A stretch of DNA of 64,000 nucleotides. Origin: Metallyticus violacea (lineage: Eukaryota; Arthropoda; Insecta; Mantodea; Metallyticidae). Both the position numbers and the translations under genes were made by a program. How positions within the stretch are numbered: the stretch's first letter is position 1; the number at the start of each line of letters is the position of its first letter. Under the pieces are notes generated by a model. That model was not told the DNA's origin, did no database searches, and saw only the letters and a program-made list of their open reading frames with translations. Location: NCBI GenBank assembly GCA_030762175.1, contig CM060846.1, positions 309,972,512-310,036,511 of the forward strand, read 5' to 3'. This document shows positions 1-11,500 of this stretch, piece after piece.

Positions 1-236
1 AGATCGCGGGTTCAACCCCAGCCAGGATCCATGGATTCTTTCGGGCTTAATGCCTTGGGAAGGGAAAGGGAAGCCGTGGGTCCCGTGTCATACATTTATG
101 GCACAAAAAAGAACCTCAAACTTGAAAGAAGAGCCATCAAAATTTACCGGCCGTTTCACGTCCTGAATTGAAATGGGAAGTTGATGATCTGAGATGTTAA
201 AGAGCGTCCGTAAAAAAATGAATCAAGTAATAAAAA
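1..236 (+). mobile_element. SINE-A copy, 5' part cut by the window edge
   Basis: The window opens inside a tRNA-like head: a Pol III B-box-like GGTTCAACCCC lies at about 9-19. The body matches the complete copy at 28099-28391 along its length, with shared blocks GTGGGTCCCGTGTC, CTTGAAAGAAGAG, CCGGCCGTTTCACGTCCT and GAGATGTTAAAGAGCGTCCGT. The 3' end is A-rich with no long poly(A). The A box lies outside the window. It is non-coding and would depend on LINE-encoded reverse transcription; that role is inferred from the class. Confidence 0.8.
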
Positions 237-2115
237 GGCATTCTGGGCTCTGCTGGCAGACAAGGATGAGGAGCATGTTGAAGATGAGACAGCTCAGGTC
301 TGAAAAGGCTGAAAACCGGGGGGAACTTAACCGAATTTAAAAATTGTATGTATTTATTATGTTTACTTATTCCACTGACAAGAAGGAACGGGTTCTACGT
401 TCTGGATGTGTATATTAAGCTATTATTTTAACTGCGTTAAGCATTGGAAGCATGCCTTATGTACTTATTTATGTAAGTTATGTAATTTTTGTTTTTTATG
501 AAAGTCCCGTATAGTTCGGTGGACCCGTGTGAAGGTTGCAAGGTTATTAGTATGTATGTTAATTTGAATAAATACACTCATTCATACTTAACACCTTTTG
601 CCGGCAGATAAATTTTCATTTGACTATCGTTGGTAATACCCACTATATTTCATGAGTTTAGGTGCACTTATTTGTAACTCACATTTATGCAATTCCCTTT
701 TCCAAAATACAAGTGGTACTGTGCATTTAACATTTGACCAAGAAAAGTATAAGAATAACTTAAGTCTCTGACTGTCATATGACCAGCAATATTTAAACAT
801 GATAAAATTTGAAAAATTGTTCAGCCAAAAGACTCCCAAATGAAGGGATTGTCTTTACGGGGTTGGAAGCTCACCGAGTTCAAAAGGACGTGAGCACCTC
901 ATTAGAAGGAATATATTTTTTTTAATTAAGAACCGAATATGACAAAGACCTCTAAAAGACGTTTCGAGCTTTGACGCTGAAATAAAAACTGTTTGTGTCA
1001 CTAAATATTGATAATGGCAACACTTGATCACCACTACATACAAAAAGTACAGTCAAAGCAGTGCAAGTACAGATAGATTTGTTAGCTGATATTTTGACGC
1101 ATACTTTGTGGAAAAAATGGGTAAATATTACTGATTAACTTCAAGAGTAAAACTATAAATGGAGTAAACTATTTTAAACTTCTACTAAAGCTCTCTTAAA
1201 AAGTCGATAGTAAGCCCCCGGGCACCCCCCAAAAAAAAAAAAAAAATAACCAGACTTTGTAAACTTGGCATCGAATTTATAGTATATCAGCCATATTTAT
1301 TTGATATTACTCTATGTGATTTCCACTCGTTTCAAAAGTTGAATAATTTTGGGGTGGGGGCTGGAATGAAATCTTCATTCCATTTGGCAGCAATTGAATT
1401 AAAACAGCTGAAGGCTTTTAGCAAACGTCTACAAAGGGACAGCATTAAGCACTACTGGACTAGTGCATTAACGTTCGCGGAGGTTTACACGAGAAAATCG
1501 TTTATTACACAATGCAATGCTCTTCGAATTACAAGTCATTATTATTTAATATGCCAACAGTATTTTAATGTAATTGTTTTTAACATGGACTGTTTAGCTG
1601 TTCTTGGCTTGATGTCTTCTATATCACTTTGATGAATAAAGATAGGCTCTATGACATCTCGTTCTGCATAGTTAAGCTTGGCGAATGGGTGCTTGCATAA
1701 ACATCTGCTCCGTTACCAAGCAGAGGGGAGTCCGTTTCTTGAGTCAACCATGGACGTTCTTCGTCCGGGGTATCCATAACCTTGTGACTCGCTGGGACAC
1801 AATATTTGAACAGAAAGGGTGACCATGGTTTGCAAAAGCGAAAAGTGGTTCCAAATGAAATTCTTTGTCTTGAGTTTACAAACTTTCTTCCTGAAGATAC
1901 AAGATGTAGAAAATATTTACACAAATTGATGCTAACCAAATTAAGAAATTTAGCTAAGCGTAAGAGAAAAAATAAAATATGTATTTTAAGTTTAGCTACG
2001 TCCCAGGGGCTTCTACTTTTGCAATTATCTTTACATCTGGTGTTTCTGGGAATAATTGAATTCGGCATTATAAACTTGACTTAATTTCCATCTAAATACA
2101 TTTACTGTACCACGG
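237..2115. other. AT-rich stretch without recognisable gene
   Basis: No repeat family recognised. It holds an A17 tract after C6 near 1223-1246 and overlapping small ORFs on both strands at 1649-2084. The plus-strand ORF is listed separately as an unassigned candidate. Confidence 0.5.
1806..2084 (+). other. Unassigned 92-codon ORF, K/R-rich
   Basis: I do not recognise this product. The peptide has a basic middle section (residues about 38-57, including LRNLAKRKRKNK) and a hydrophobic C-terminus. A 139-codon ORF overlaps it on the opposite strand at 1649-2068, so at least one of the two is chance. There is no Kozak context, splice site or neighbouring exon that I can support. The basic stretch could come from a transposase or DNA-binding protein, but no family motif is visible. 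Confidence 0.12.
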
Positions 2116-2424
2116 AGACGGTAGGTTTTTTTTTTTTTTCTTTGAATGGTGTTTAACGCCCGTTTTTACTACTGAGGCCCCACAGGCGGTGAACACTACA
2201 TGAGATGAAATGATAAATTAGGAAAAGATTTTTTTTAAAGGAAGGAGACATTCCAGGCCAAAGTGTAGGGGTACCTCCCCGGCATTTGTCAGTTATGCAG
2301 ACCGAGGAAAACCTGAAAAAAACCTCAGTCAGGGTGGACTGTCCTGGCGGGATTCGAACCCCAGACCTCCCGCTCACGAGTTCGCGCCTTAACGACCTCG
2401 GCCACCCATGGCGGTAGACGGTAG
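2116..2424 (-). mobile_element. SINE-B copy 1 with 9-bp TSD
   Basis: Read on the minus strand, it starts with a tRNA-like head containing an A-box-like GTGGCCGAGGTCGTTAAGG and a B-box-like GGGGTTCGAATCCCGCC, continues into a body with CCTCCCTGACT-type and GGTACCCC blocks, and ends in a conserved tail near AAAACGGGCGTTAAACACC plus an A-rich tract (T-run at 2126-2139 on the plus strand). The duplication AGACGGTAG flanks it exactly (2116-2124 and 2416-2424), which is diagnostic of target-primed insertion. Ten other copies occur in this window. Confidence 0.9.
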
Positions 2425-4323
2425 TTGTAACCCAGCTTAAGTATTATGGGAGTTAGGTCATTGGCCTGCTAATTACTATATATACATGTTTCGCGACTGA
2501 CACAGTACTTGAAATGTAGACTTTCTACAAGAGCGTGCCCTCAACATATTAACTTGAGAAAATGAATTTTCTACACCCGTAGACTAGAGACTTACGATGA
2601 AGAGCCTCGTACTACTGTACGTAATGACTTGAAAGGTGAGTGCCGTAAGTCCTTATGTGATGATCTCCTAAGCGCTTGCCAATGGGGTTTACAAATGTAA
2701 GCCCAAGCCTCTCGCTACACTTGAAAAATTCAAAATAGTTATTAGTGATTAGCTAGCTTAAAACCAACTGTAATAACGGCGGAAGAATTCGGCGCCCCTA
2801 AGTGATGCCAACTGCCATCCTCCCAGCTGTCTGGTCATCAAGAAAAAATATAAAATTGTCTCTCGTGTTTCCCCTCTCGGTTAAAATATTGATCATGTAT
2901 TTCTGTCACTTTCTCTTCTAGCTTTGAACTATCGCAAACAGTTAACACCAGAGAAATTCCTATTCTAAAATGATACATTAAAATATACTTAATATACTTA
3001 ATACTTACACCATCTTCTAAAATATAATAAAATGCTTAAACCAAGCATTTTAAATTAATATGTTAATGGAGGCCGGCTACAAATACTCTTTCATTGTGCA
3101 TTTTATATATAATGAGTCATATAATGCGTCATAACATTAAAATATACTGAGTTTTAAATCTGAAATCCACATATTAAAATAATATTTTAAACTTTCAGTT
3201 ATTTTTAACACATCCACAATATATAAAAATCCACATTTCAGAGTCCGATAATGAGCCACGTTCTTTGATATGCCTAATAACAGAGGCTCTACTTGCTCAT
3301 TAGAAAATAATATAATAAAAGGGAATGAATCTCATCGTGTCTACCAATTACACAACTTTTTTTTACGGGAGTTTCAATTGTTTGCTGCTGTTCCTGGCGG
3401 CGTGAGCATATCCCATGTCATGTCTATGAATCATGCAGCACCGCTCTTGTATTGGACGCTATTGACAATGCACATGGTACGTGCGTTTGTAATTGGCTTG
3501 CCCCGAGACGAGAGTGTGCAAACAGTTATTTTGGGTCAATCATCATAATTTCATTCATTATAACATCTGAATTTTACTTTTTTCCCCCCTGAAATTCTCA
3601 TGTCAGGGTAAAACGAGAGACTGCGTTGTTGTCAATGCTGAGCACAAATTAAAATTGGTTCAGCCTGGGGCTCTTAATCACATATGAACAGTTCGTTCTC
3701 CGGTACTGATTTGCGAAAACCTAATAATAAATCCCTAATTTCTGCTTACTCTTACTGTGGCGTGTTTGCTTTCACCTTTGATCTCATGATCTGAAGATGT
3801 TGTTTACTCTTAGCAACCGCACATACGTATGACTTGACATAAGTAAAACGGTCAATTTTGTGTAATTTATTGAGCGCACACGTTGCCGGAGGAAACCAAA
3901 TAACTATAGAGGGTGAAACGAAGCACGGTGAGTGTGATTAAGGAAGGCTTTTATCTTTCTTTCGGAGTGTCATTGAGTAGTTTGGTAGAAAAATTTAAGC
4001 CATGCTTTCCATATCCACATATGTCCAGATGAATAGAGTTTAACAAAATCAAGAAAAATTGAATATATCATAAAAATAAATCTGGAAATAATGTTTTTTC
4101 TAATAAAAGTTTGCTTAACTATAAATGTCGCCAAATATTAAAATAAAAGTGACAAGATATTGCCTATAATAAATTCATTGAAACTATGCACTTCATTAGT
4201 TTGTAACATTGATTTCAGATACTAAAACCTCTATTTGCAAAATCAATAAGTTCATTTTGCATGCAATATTATTTGGATTTAAAAAGATTAGCATTACATA
4301 AATTCTTCCTTAATTTTAACATT
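2425..4323. other. AT-rich stretch, nothing recognised
   Basis: No TE block, tRNA or coding signal was identified. A 92-codon ORF at 3270-3548 has no recognisable domain and is probably chance. Confidence 0.5.
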
Positions 4324-4620
4324 ATCATACAAGTTTTTTTTTTTTTTTTGTAATGGTGTTTAACGCCCGTTTTTACTACTGTGGTACCACAGGCGGTGAA
4401 CACTGGTGATACATGAAATTAAATGATAAACTGGGAAAGGATTTTTTGGGGGGAATGAAACGTTCCCGGTCCTAAGTTTAAGGTACCTCCTCGGCATTTG
4501 CCAGTTATGAGGACTGAGGAAAACCTAGAAGAGGATGGTCCTGGTGGAATTCGAACCCCAGACCTCCCGCTCAGAGTCTGCGCCTTAACGCCCTCGTCCA
4601 CCATGGCGGTATCCTACAAG
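4324..4620 (-). mobile_element. SINE-B copy 2 with 10-bp TSD and poly(A) tail
   Basis: Same order of blocks as the 2116-2424 copy on the minus strand. The tail is a T17 run at about 4334-4350 (poly(A) on the element strand). Flanks ATCATACAAG (4324-4333) and ATCCTACAAG (4611-4620) match at 9 of 10 positions. The 3' tail region carries the perfect palindrome CTGTGGTACCACAG at about 4379-4392. The segment between head and body is shortened relative to other copies. Confidence 0.9.
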
Positions 4621-7439
4621 ATACAACAATATTAATTTGCACATATCTTCCCTTTGTTTATTCAAAATCTCCGGGATCCCCAAAATCCAGAAGCTTTTTA
4701 ATAATGACTTTGGTTTTCAGAAAAAGAAACCGAGAAAAGATATTTTATAACGCCTCTGAGCTTTTAGTAGTTATCAGCAGAATTTCATTTTATGTAAGAT
4801 CTTTCTAAGTCAGTTTCATCAAACATAATTTTTATTTAATTATTAATGCTTCTTTAAATATTCTACTTCATGTTTTACTCCATGTTATTATATTTTATCT
4901 GTATTAAATTATTTTGTAATATGTCACTTTCCATTTGTCTTTCTTTTTAGGAGCGAGAAGGGGTTTCTTAACTTTATGACGAACTGTAGTAAGATTCTTA
5001 ATCATACTCTGTTCTGTTGTAACTATTTTTACTTTTGGACCAGTTTTTCATTATGTCCGTCGAATCCACAGCTGATTAGAATCATGTTAACGTTTACTTA
5101 GCTCTATTTGAGCAAGGTTCTGATCGTAGACTGTGTCAGAATTTTCCTTTGATGAGCACATATAACGAATCCACAATTATCAGTTAGGTATTGAAATACA
5201 TAACAGTAGTGTTACTTCTCTTTAAACCCGTTTTATCTACCTGCTTTATCTGGAAAAGAGTATGGACTAATGTGCATAAGAAATTCAATGTCACTTTTAA
5301 TGAAATTTGTGCTATTTTTAATGTCAAATAATAGCACTGAGTTAGACGATCACAACAATGTATATAACTCCTATAAAAACTAAGAAGTACATTTGTGCTG
5401 TCATGAAATCGGGGTCTTCGTTTTTTTTTTTTTTTTTTTTTCAAGTTTTCTTAACAATAGAAATATCAACTATTATTTATAATAGCAGTTGTAAAGTGAG
5501 GAAAGGTATAGGATACAAAGTAGTGCCTATTGTGTAGTTCCACACTACTATAGAAGTTATAACACTCCCTAAAGTTCAACTTGATAATTTCCTCTTCCGT
5601 TTACTGTGGCAAATAAAATCCCAAATCTACTATATGATTCTGTTGATTAAAAGTTTTGTTTACCTCACGCTCCATATTTAGTGTCAAAACGCCAATCAAT
5701 AAAAATGGGCAAAAGGCAACAAGGGAAAAATTCTGACATGTATTTAATAATGACTGCAGCTACGCCATACCGAATTTGAAAACAATGCATATGTTCCAAC
5801 AAATGTTATCAATTACATACATTTTGCAGTAGCCCACTGATATAGTCGTAAATAAATGCTTATAAAAATAACGCCTCAAGCTGTGGTTCTTAAACATTTC
5901 AGTTTAAGCACATTGTTTTGCCATATGGTCCATAACACACACTCTTATACAGGTGTCACTCACTCTTGCTCCCTGATTTTTACTTATGACTTTAAAACTA
6001 ATAAACATATTTCAGCGATATTTTGCATGGACATGCATTTGTGTAAAAAAAACATATTTCTCTTATAGAGGGTGTTAAAATGCTTATATTCCCTTCAAGG
6101 CATACGTGCACAAGCCTCTTCATGTTCTCAGATATTTTTCCAATACATCGGGAGTCACAGCCTATTTCCAAACTGAATATTTCCTGTAGTTAGTTGCACG
6201 AGATTTCGAATTATTCTTATAATTAATGTATTTACATACTCCGGATATAGAGTATTTGTATTTTCTGACACATCAAAAAGAAATTGAGAACGCACTTTTA
6301 AAATTAAATTCATGAATTAATATGTAACGCTAGTCTAGTTTATCTGTTTTATTTAATAAGTTAAAGTAATTACAGAAAAGTACAAAAGTGGTTATAAAGC
6401 AGCTGGAATAATTAACTGCAGCCACATAACAGCAACAAAAGTTTTATTGTATCTGCTTGTAAATGAGTCTTGGGGAAGGTTGCCGAAAAGCTCTGCATCG
6501 AGTGGTACAATTTCTAGCCTCTGATATCTAAAAAGCTGCAGTTGAAAATCGGTGTGATGAACCACTTTTGCATTCAACTGGATGAGTCGAATAATGTCAG
6601 TTACAGGCTCAACAAGACATTTATTGTTGCACATGCCTATAACACATTGGATTAGACACATTCAATCTATGCTAACCAACATAGGAAGAACAAAAGCTAT
6701 ATCACAAAAATGTGTTTCATTGTGATGTGCTAGCAACTAGTTATCAAGTTTATATATTTGTTTCTAAATTAAAACAAGCTTTTTAACCTGGGGCTAACAA
6801 CTATTTTATAACGAGAATATTAGATAGTTAAAACTATTTTAGAGAACCTAGTGAGCATTATGGAGTAAATAGAGCACTTAAAACAATAATTCTCACATTC
6901 GCGACCCGTAATGCAAGAGATACTGATGGGATTCAGCATATCCATTAGTTGTCCAAAGATAACCTACTCTCCATATCTTATGCAAAGAAAAAAATCTGTT
7001 AATGGTTTTTGCACCAAAGAAGTTTGACTTTACACTCTCAATAAAGCTGAAGTATGTTTTTCTGACTCTGCATTTGGACATTAAATACCCTTAGTGGAAG
7101 TATACAAACCAAGGAAAAAAAGCAAGGATTCTTAAGAAAAACTATAATATGAAGTCTATGCCGAAAACATTAACTTTGAAAGTTTTCATTCTCAGCGAAA
7201 GCTATGGAACGATGCAATGAACTAGTTCTCTGTGCACACGTGTTTTAGCCGTTGCCTGGACCAACATGAGGATAGCTTCTGGTTGTAAGTGTGAATCTGA
7301 TAGTGGTTGGGTTCAGTTTAGTTATTATGAGTGGCGTTTCTTATTCTTTATTAAATGGCGAAGTGAATAATGTTAAAGTATATGTTTTCTACTGCACAGC
7401 GAGCATTTATTTATATGTTCATGTAGTTAATTCGGCCAG
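4621..7439. other. AT-rich stretch, nothing recognised
   Basis: A T21 run at 5421-5441 could be a retroposon tail, but no matching body was seen beside it. An 89-codon minus-strand ORF at 6392-6661 has no recognisable domain. Confidence 0.45.
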
Positions 7440-8085
7440 CTTGTCTAGTTCAAAGATGATTTGAAGAAGGATACCCGGATGTAAAAGTTCCAGGTTATAC
7501 AACAGCTCACAATGTTTTTAATAATTTCAGGGCACCGGTAGCGTTCAGTCTAGTTAACCTAAGACACTGTAGGGTTTTCACCGAGGAAGCATTACGGTTT
7601 TCGTTTGGAGAATTCTCTCAAAATTCACTTACACACATTTCACAACAAGCAGGCATTTCTTATGACTGCGCAAAGAACTACTAAACGGTTGAAGTTAAAA
7701 CCATATAATATAACTGTGGCATACCTGAATGCAATGTTACCCTCTTTGCTAGAGAATTAGTTGAGAGGGAGCCTTATTTTGCTATTTTTCCATAAGACTG
7801 CCACAGATTATACAGCGAATATTTCGAAGATAGAATTTGAAAGAGTGTTTCAGAAGAACGGAGTTATTAATAAGGATTTGTGTCCCCCTTGGAGGTTTGA
7901 GACTTTTATCTCAGAGTTCAATTTAAAAATACCATACTCATGACAAACCCACATATTTCCAAACAATTCAAATAAAATATCCTCCAGGAAATAGCCAAGG
8001 TGAACTACAAAGAGTGATAAATAGTTTTTTTTAAAAGAGCTACCAAAAAATGGACAATGACAGTGTCCAGTTTGAGCACCGACTT
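7440..8085 (+). pseudogene. Decayed mariner-superfamily transposase
   Basis: Three pieces in shifting frames follow the order of a mariner-type transposase with an N-terminal helix-turn-helix. The N-terminal piece at about 7464-7660 includes EEGYPDVKVPGYTTA, VFTEEAL and SLTHISQQAGIS. After a frameshift, TTKRLKLKPYNITVA lies at about 7676-7725. The C-terminal piece at about 7941-8085 reads TNPH, then NILQEIAKVNYKE, then a terminal FHKLSS resembling the usual FQHLL end. The central DDE/D-bearing region is largely deleted or unreadable, and several stops interrupt the frame. It is therefore non-functional. No terminal inverted repeats were found. It belongs to the same superfamily as the elements at 40480 and 48634 but is not an obvious copy of them. 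Confidence 0.7.
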
Positions 8086-8380
8086 TCATAAGTTATCAAG
8101 CAAAGTCTTTTAAACTAGTTAAACTAATTAAAATAGTTAATACTGCTATGTCACTGTACCAACGCCGTTCTACGATACCCGCTAATGACGAGTGCTGCTA
8201 TCTCCTATACGCAAAATATCACAAGTTGGTTCATAGTTCATTGGTTCGCTCTGTACTTTCCTGTTTGATTTTAAAGCATCCGTGGATATTTTGGAGGATA
8301 AAATGCAGCAATATTTTCCTTCCTTCCTTCCTTCCTTTCAAAGTTGCCTGCAGTCTCTTTCCCATTACTACTGCAAATTC
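8086..8380. other. Unassigned spacer before the satellite
   Basis: Contains a short (TTCC)n tract at about 8320-8338. Nothing else was recognised. Confidence 0.5.
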
Positions 8381-9259
8381 AAAACATTTATGTTTAAAAA
8401 AGGTAGATGCTTTGGGATAAGTTTAAAGTGATTAGCATTTTCCCCTCAGTAATAAGAAAACAACTCTTTTCAATTTGACCTCTAACAAAAAATACTATTT
8501 TGCATTATTCGAAGAAGCTGTATACATTAACCTAAATTGTAAATAATAAAATAAAGCAAAAACATTTATGTTTAAAAAAGGTAGATGCTTTGGGATAAGT
8601 TTAAAGTGATTAGCATTTTCCCCTCAGTAATAAGAAAACAACTCTTTTCAATTTGACCTCTAACAAAAAATACTATTTTGCATTATTCGAAGAAGCTGTA
8701 TACATTAACCTAAATTGTAAATAATAAAATAAAGCAAAAACATTTATGTTTAAAAAAGGTAGATGCTTTGGGATAAGTTTAAAGTGATTAGCATTTTCCC
8801 CTCAGTAATAAGAAAACAACTCTTTTCAATTTGACCTCTAACAAAAAATACTATTTTGCATTATTCGAAGAAGCTGTATACATTAACCTAAATTGTAAAT
8901 AATAAAATAAAGCAAAAACATTTATGTTTAAAAAAGGTAGATGCTTTGGGATAAGTTTAAAGTGATTAGCATTTTCCCCTCAGTAATAAGAAAACAACTC
9001 TTTTCAATTTGACCTCTAACAAAAAATACTATTTTGCATTATTCGAAGAAGCTGTATACATTAACCTAAATTGTAAATAATAAAATAAAGCAAAAACATT
9101 TATGTTTAAAAAAGGTAGATGCTTTGGGATAAGTTTAAAGTGATTAGCATTTTCCCCTCAGTAATAAGAAAACAACTCTTTTCAATTTGACCTCTAACAA
9201 AAAATACTATTTTGCATTCGAAGAAGCTAACCTAAATTGTAGATAATAAAATAAAGCAA
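8381..9259. repeat. 178-bp tandem satellite, five units
   Basis: Unit starts are at 8381, 8559, 8737, 8915 and 9093, an exact 178-bp spacing. Each begins AAAACATTTATG and ends near AATAAAATAAAGCA. Units 1-4 look identical by eye. Unit 5 (167 bp) has two small internal deletions and one substitution near its end, as edge units often do. Units are AT-rich with no ORF. The length is close to a nucleosome repeat, typical of satellite monomers; any centromeric role would be a guess. Confidence 0.95.
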
Positions 9260-9829
9260 TTATTTTTCTCGGAAGCGTTTCACTGTTGTTCGACTTTGTA
9301 ATTCCATTAAAGTAAACAAATCTAAGTTTCATTTGAATAATATAAATGGGATGATTACTGAGTTGATAATTTTACCTATACCAGATGTTTGTAACTCACA
9401 GTTTAATTCTTCTCTGGTATTAAAAAGTTATGTTGTTAAACCATTTGACTTCAACTTTATTTTTCCCCATTTTATATTTGACATATTTGCTATTTATTTT
9501 TCACAACTTATCCTTTGATTATCGCTTTACTAGAATATGTAAGTTATCTGCTAAAGTCTAACGATTGGTAAACCCTCCCAAGCAGATCCTGTAGCGTTAA
9601 TCAACCAGCGTTGCCGCAAAACATATCCGAAAATAAATGTGTCAAAAACAGTTGAGAAAGCCGAAACTCTACGCTCCCTGGGAGATTCATTAGCAGTTTT
9701 ACCGCGGGTATCAGGAGTATGTAATATCTATCCCTCCTGTTTTTGAGAGAAGGTTTCCAAATATTAACGAGAGCTACAAATATTGGTTGTGTAGAGTGCC
9801 TGTATTTTAAAGGTATATAAAAGCTATAC
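9260..9829. other. Spacer, nothing recognised
   Basis: No repeat or coding signal was identified between the satellite and the tRNA-like block at about 9830. Confidence 0.5.
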
Positions 9830-9971
9830 TGAAAGTCGGTCTGTTGACCACACGCATCTGGTACCGAAGGGTTCAGATTCTACTGTTTTACAGTTTAGTC
9901 CTTTAGCATGTGGATGACAGCAACTGGGGTTCGGTCTAGAGGGCATGGCTAATAGGAGATCCTTCTAATTT

Positions 9972-10020
<49 letters not shown>
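9830..10020 (+). mobile_element. Possible tRNA-derived SINE remnant with (AT)n(GT)n tail
   Basis: A short segment reads like a degraded tRNA head (CTGGTACCGAAGGGTTCAG, with B-box-like GGGTTCAGATTC at about 9869-9880). About 80 bp of non-coding body follow, then an (AT)n tract (about 9972-9994) merging into (GT)n (about 9995-10020). Head, body and simple-repeat tail is a common SINE layout. No second copy and no clear TSD were seen, so this is tentative. Confidence 0.3.
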
Positions 10021-10026
<6 letters not shown>

Positions 10027-10207
10027 AAATACATCAAGTTAGTAAATAGCGAGGACTTCTTCTTTTGAAATAATTTTCACTTTATGAGAAATTTTAATGC
10101 AAAAGAAAATTTTCATTTACTTGCTGTGTGCTGCCAAATACTTCCTGCTTCCAAAAATACCAGAATTCTGAGAGCTCCGAATTTTCTTAACATTAGAAAA
10201 AAAATTC

Positions 10208-10650
10208 AAAATGGGAATTGTGGGAGAGCGGGCTAAGGAACAGCAATAATGCATGGAGGAAAGTTGGAAGAAAGCTAATTGACATCCACAGGCTGGACGT
10301 AGAAGTAGCATGTAGAGAAATAACATCAATGGAAATTAGTAATGAGCTGAAAATAAACTGGGGAAGTAATTATACTTTGAATTTTAAGGACCGATCAGGT
10401 TTAGCTTAGTTTAGACTTGGAAGGCCCAAAATTACCAATAAAACAGGTAATAGAGTTTTCCTCTTTTTGGAAATCTGAAAGACTGGCAATATATGTGACA
10501 CATTATCCAAACACAGAAAATTAGCGGGTTAACCTTAGAACCAAGTTTGCAAACTGCAATAGGGGCAGATTAGCATGCTTGAACTTACTTCAGCAGGAAG
10601 AAAATTGGACAAAGCTGGGTGAGTTTTTATATTAAGTGCGCCTAATAAGA
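10208..10650 (+). pseudogene. LINE ORF2 C-terminal relic, family 1
   Basis: The frame from about 10218 gives IDIHRLDVEVACREI, then NELKINWGSN, then DRSGLA-stop-FRLG, a layout seen near the C-terminus of non-LTR retrotransposon proteins. After frameshifts, LRTKFANCNRGRLACLNLL and WTKLGEFLY follow at about 10518-10630. The DRSGLA..FRLG block is shared with the relic at 62831-63140, so both probably descend from one family. Stops and frameshifts make it non-coding. The reverse transcriptase domain is missing, consistent with 5' truncation on insertion. Confidence 0.65.
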
Positions 10651-10706
10651 TGTGTGTTTTTAAACAATATATAACTGTGATAAACATACGTATGAAAGAG
10701 AAAAAA

Positions 10707-10727
10707 TGTGTGTGTGTGTGTGTGTGC

Positions 10728-10763
<36 letters not shown>
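10707..10763. repeat. Compound (TG)n(AG)n microsatellite
   Basis: (TG)n with one CG interruption at about 10707-10730 runs into (AG)n at about 10731-10763. Antisense translation gives a fake LSLSLSLSL peptide. Confidence 0.95.
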
Positions 10764-10764
<1 letters not shown>

Positions 10765-10960
10765 CTTGTTTTCATATACTATAATTATTTGCGAGTAAAT
10801 AGTTTTATATAAATAATAATGGCATATAGGTATATTTTCTGCCGGCGTTAAATAATAACATGCACGTGTCTGTGAATCCATGTGACGGATGTAACATAGA
10901 AGTTAATGTATTATATAATTTGTAAAATAAACACGGTTATCTATCTATGTCTATGTATAT

Positions 10961-11500
10961 ACACGAGGGAAATTCAAAAAGTAAGTTAATACATTTTGCC
11001 CAAATTTGGTAGCTGTGAGCAAAAAGAGTGACGCTTGCGCAGAACAGTTTTTATGTTATAGAACCCGTGTTGTAGCAGCGATGTAAGATGTATCTAAGTA
11101 AAAGCAGGAATTAAACTGGAAACGTAAACTAAGAACAGTACTATTTTTATGAGTAAAACTTTTGGATTTATCGTGTAAATTCGGCCACGTATAGGCCATG
11201 TCGCCAGCAGTTTGAAAAGGCTGCACAGACGTGACTCATGCAAATTGTCAGGGGATACACTGAGCCTCAAGTTCATGCAATTGTTCTCAGCAATCGCGAA
11301 AATTGCATAGGAGTTAGATATCTCAATCCACAGTACTATTTTCTGGATCGTATTTCTATCATCAGAGAGTCGAAACATCTAGAAGACTGTTTACAGAAAC
11401 TTGGTGATTATATGGAAAAATAATGTGATATATGCGTCATATGCTTTGATCAATAATTTTTCTTACCGCGCAATTAACGTCAATTGAATCCTACTTTTTT
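10961..11500 (+). mobile_element. Mariner-like element remnant
   Basis: The left end reads TA then CACGAGGGAAATTCAAAAAG, closely resembling mariner terminal inverted repeats. At about 11343-11423 a plus-strand frame ends FLDRI...KHLEDCLQKLGDYMEK-stop, which resembles the C-terminus of several mariner transposases (usually DKCLN..GDYVEK). The roughly 250 bp between cannot hold a transposase, so most of the gene is deleted. The right end is eroded: CCTACTTTTTTTAAT near 11490 only weakly mirrors the left end. Non-autonomous or dead. Confidence 0.55.

Noticed and set aside
2153..2377. ORF with an SGRSGVRIPPG peptide recurring in several ORFs (also near 4419, 13787 and 54015), as if a protein family
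   Set aside because: It is the chance translation of the conserved SINE-B tRNA head; the peptide recurs only because the SINE recurs.
10660..10881. 73-codon ORF with LSLSLSL stretch
   Set aside because: Product of the compound (TG)n(AG)n microsatellite.
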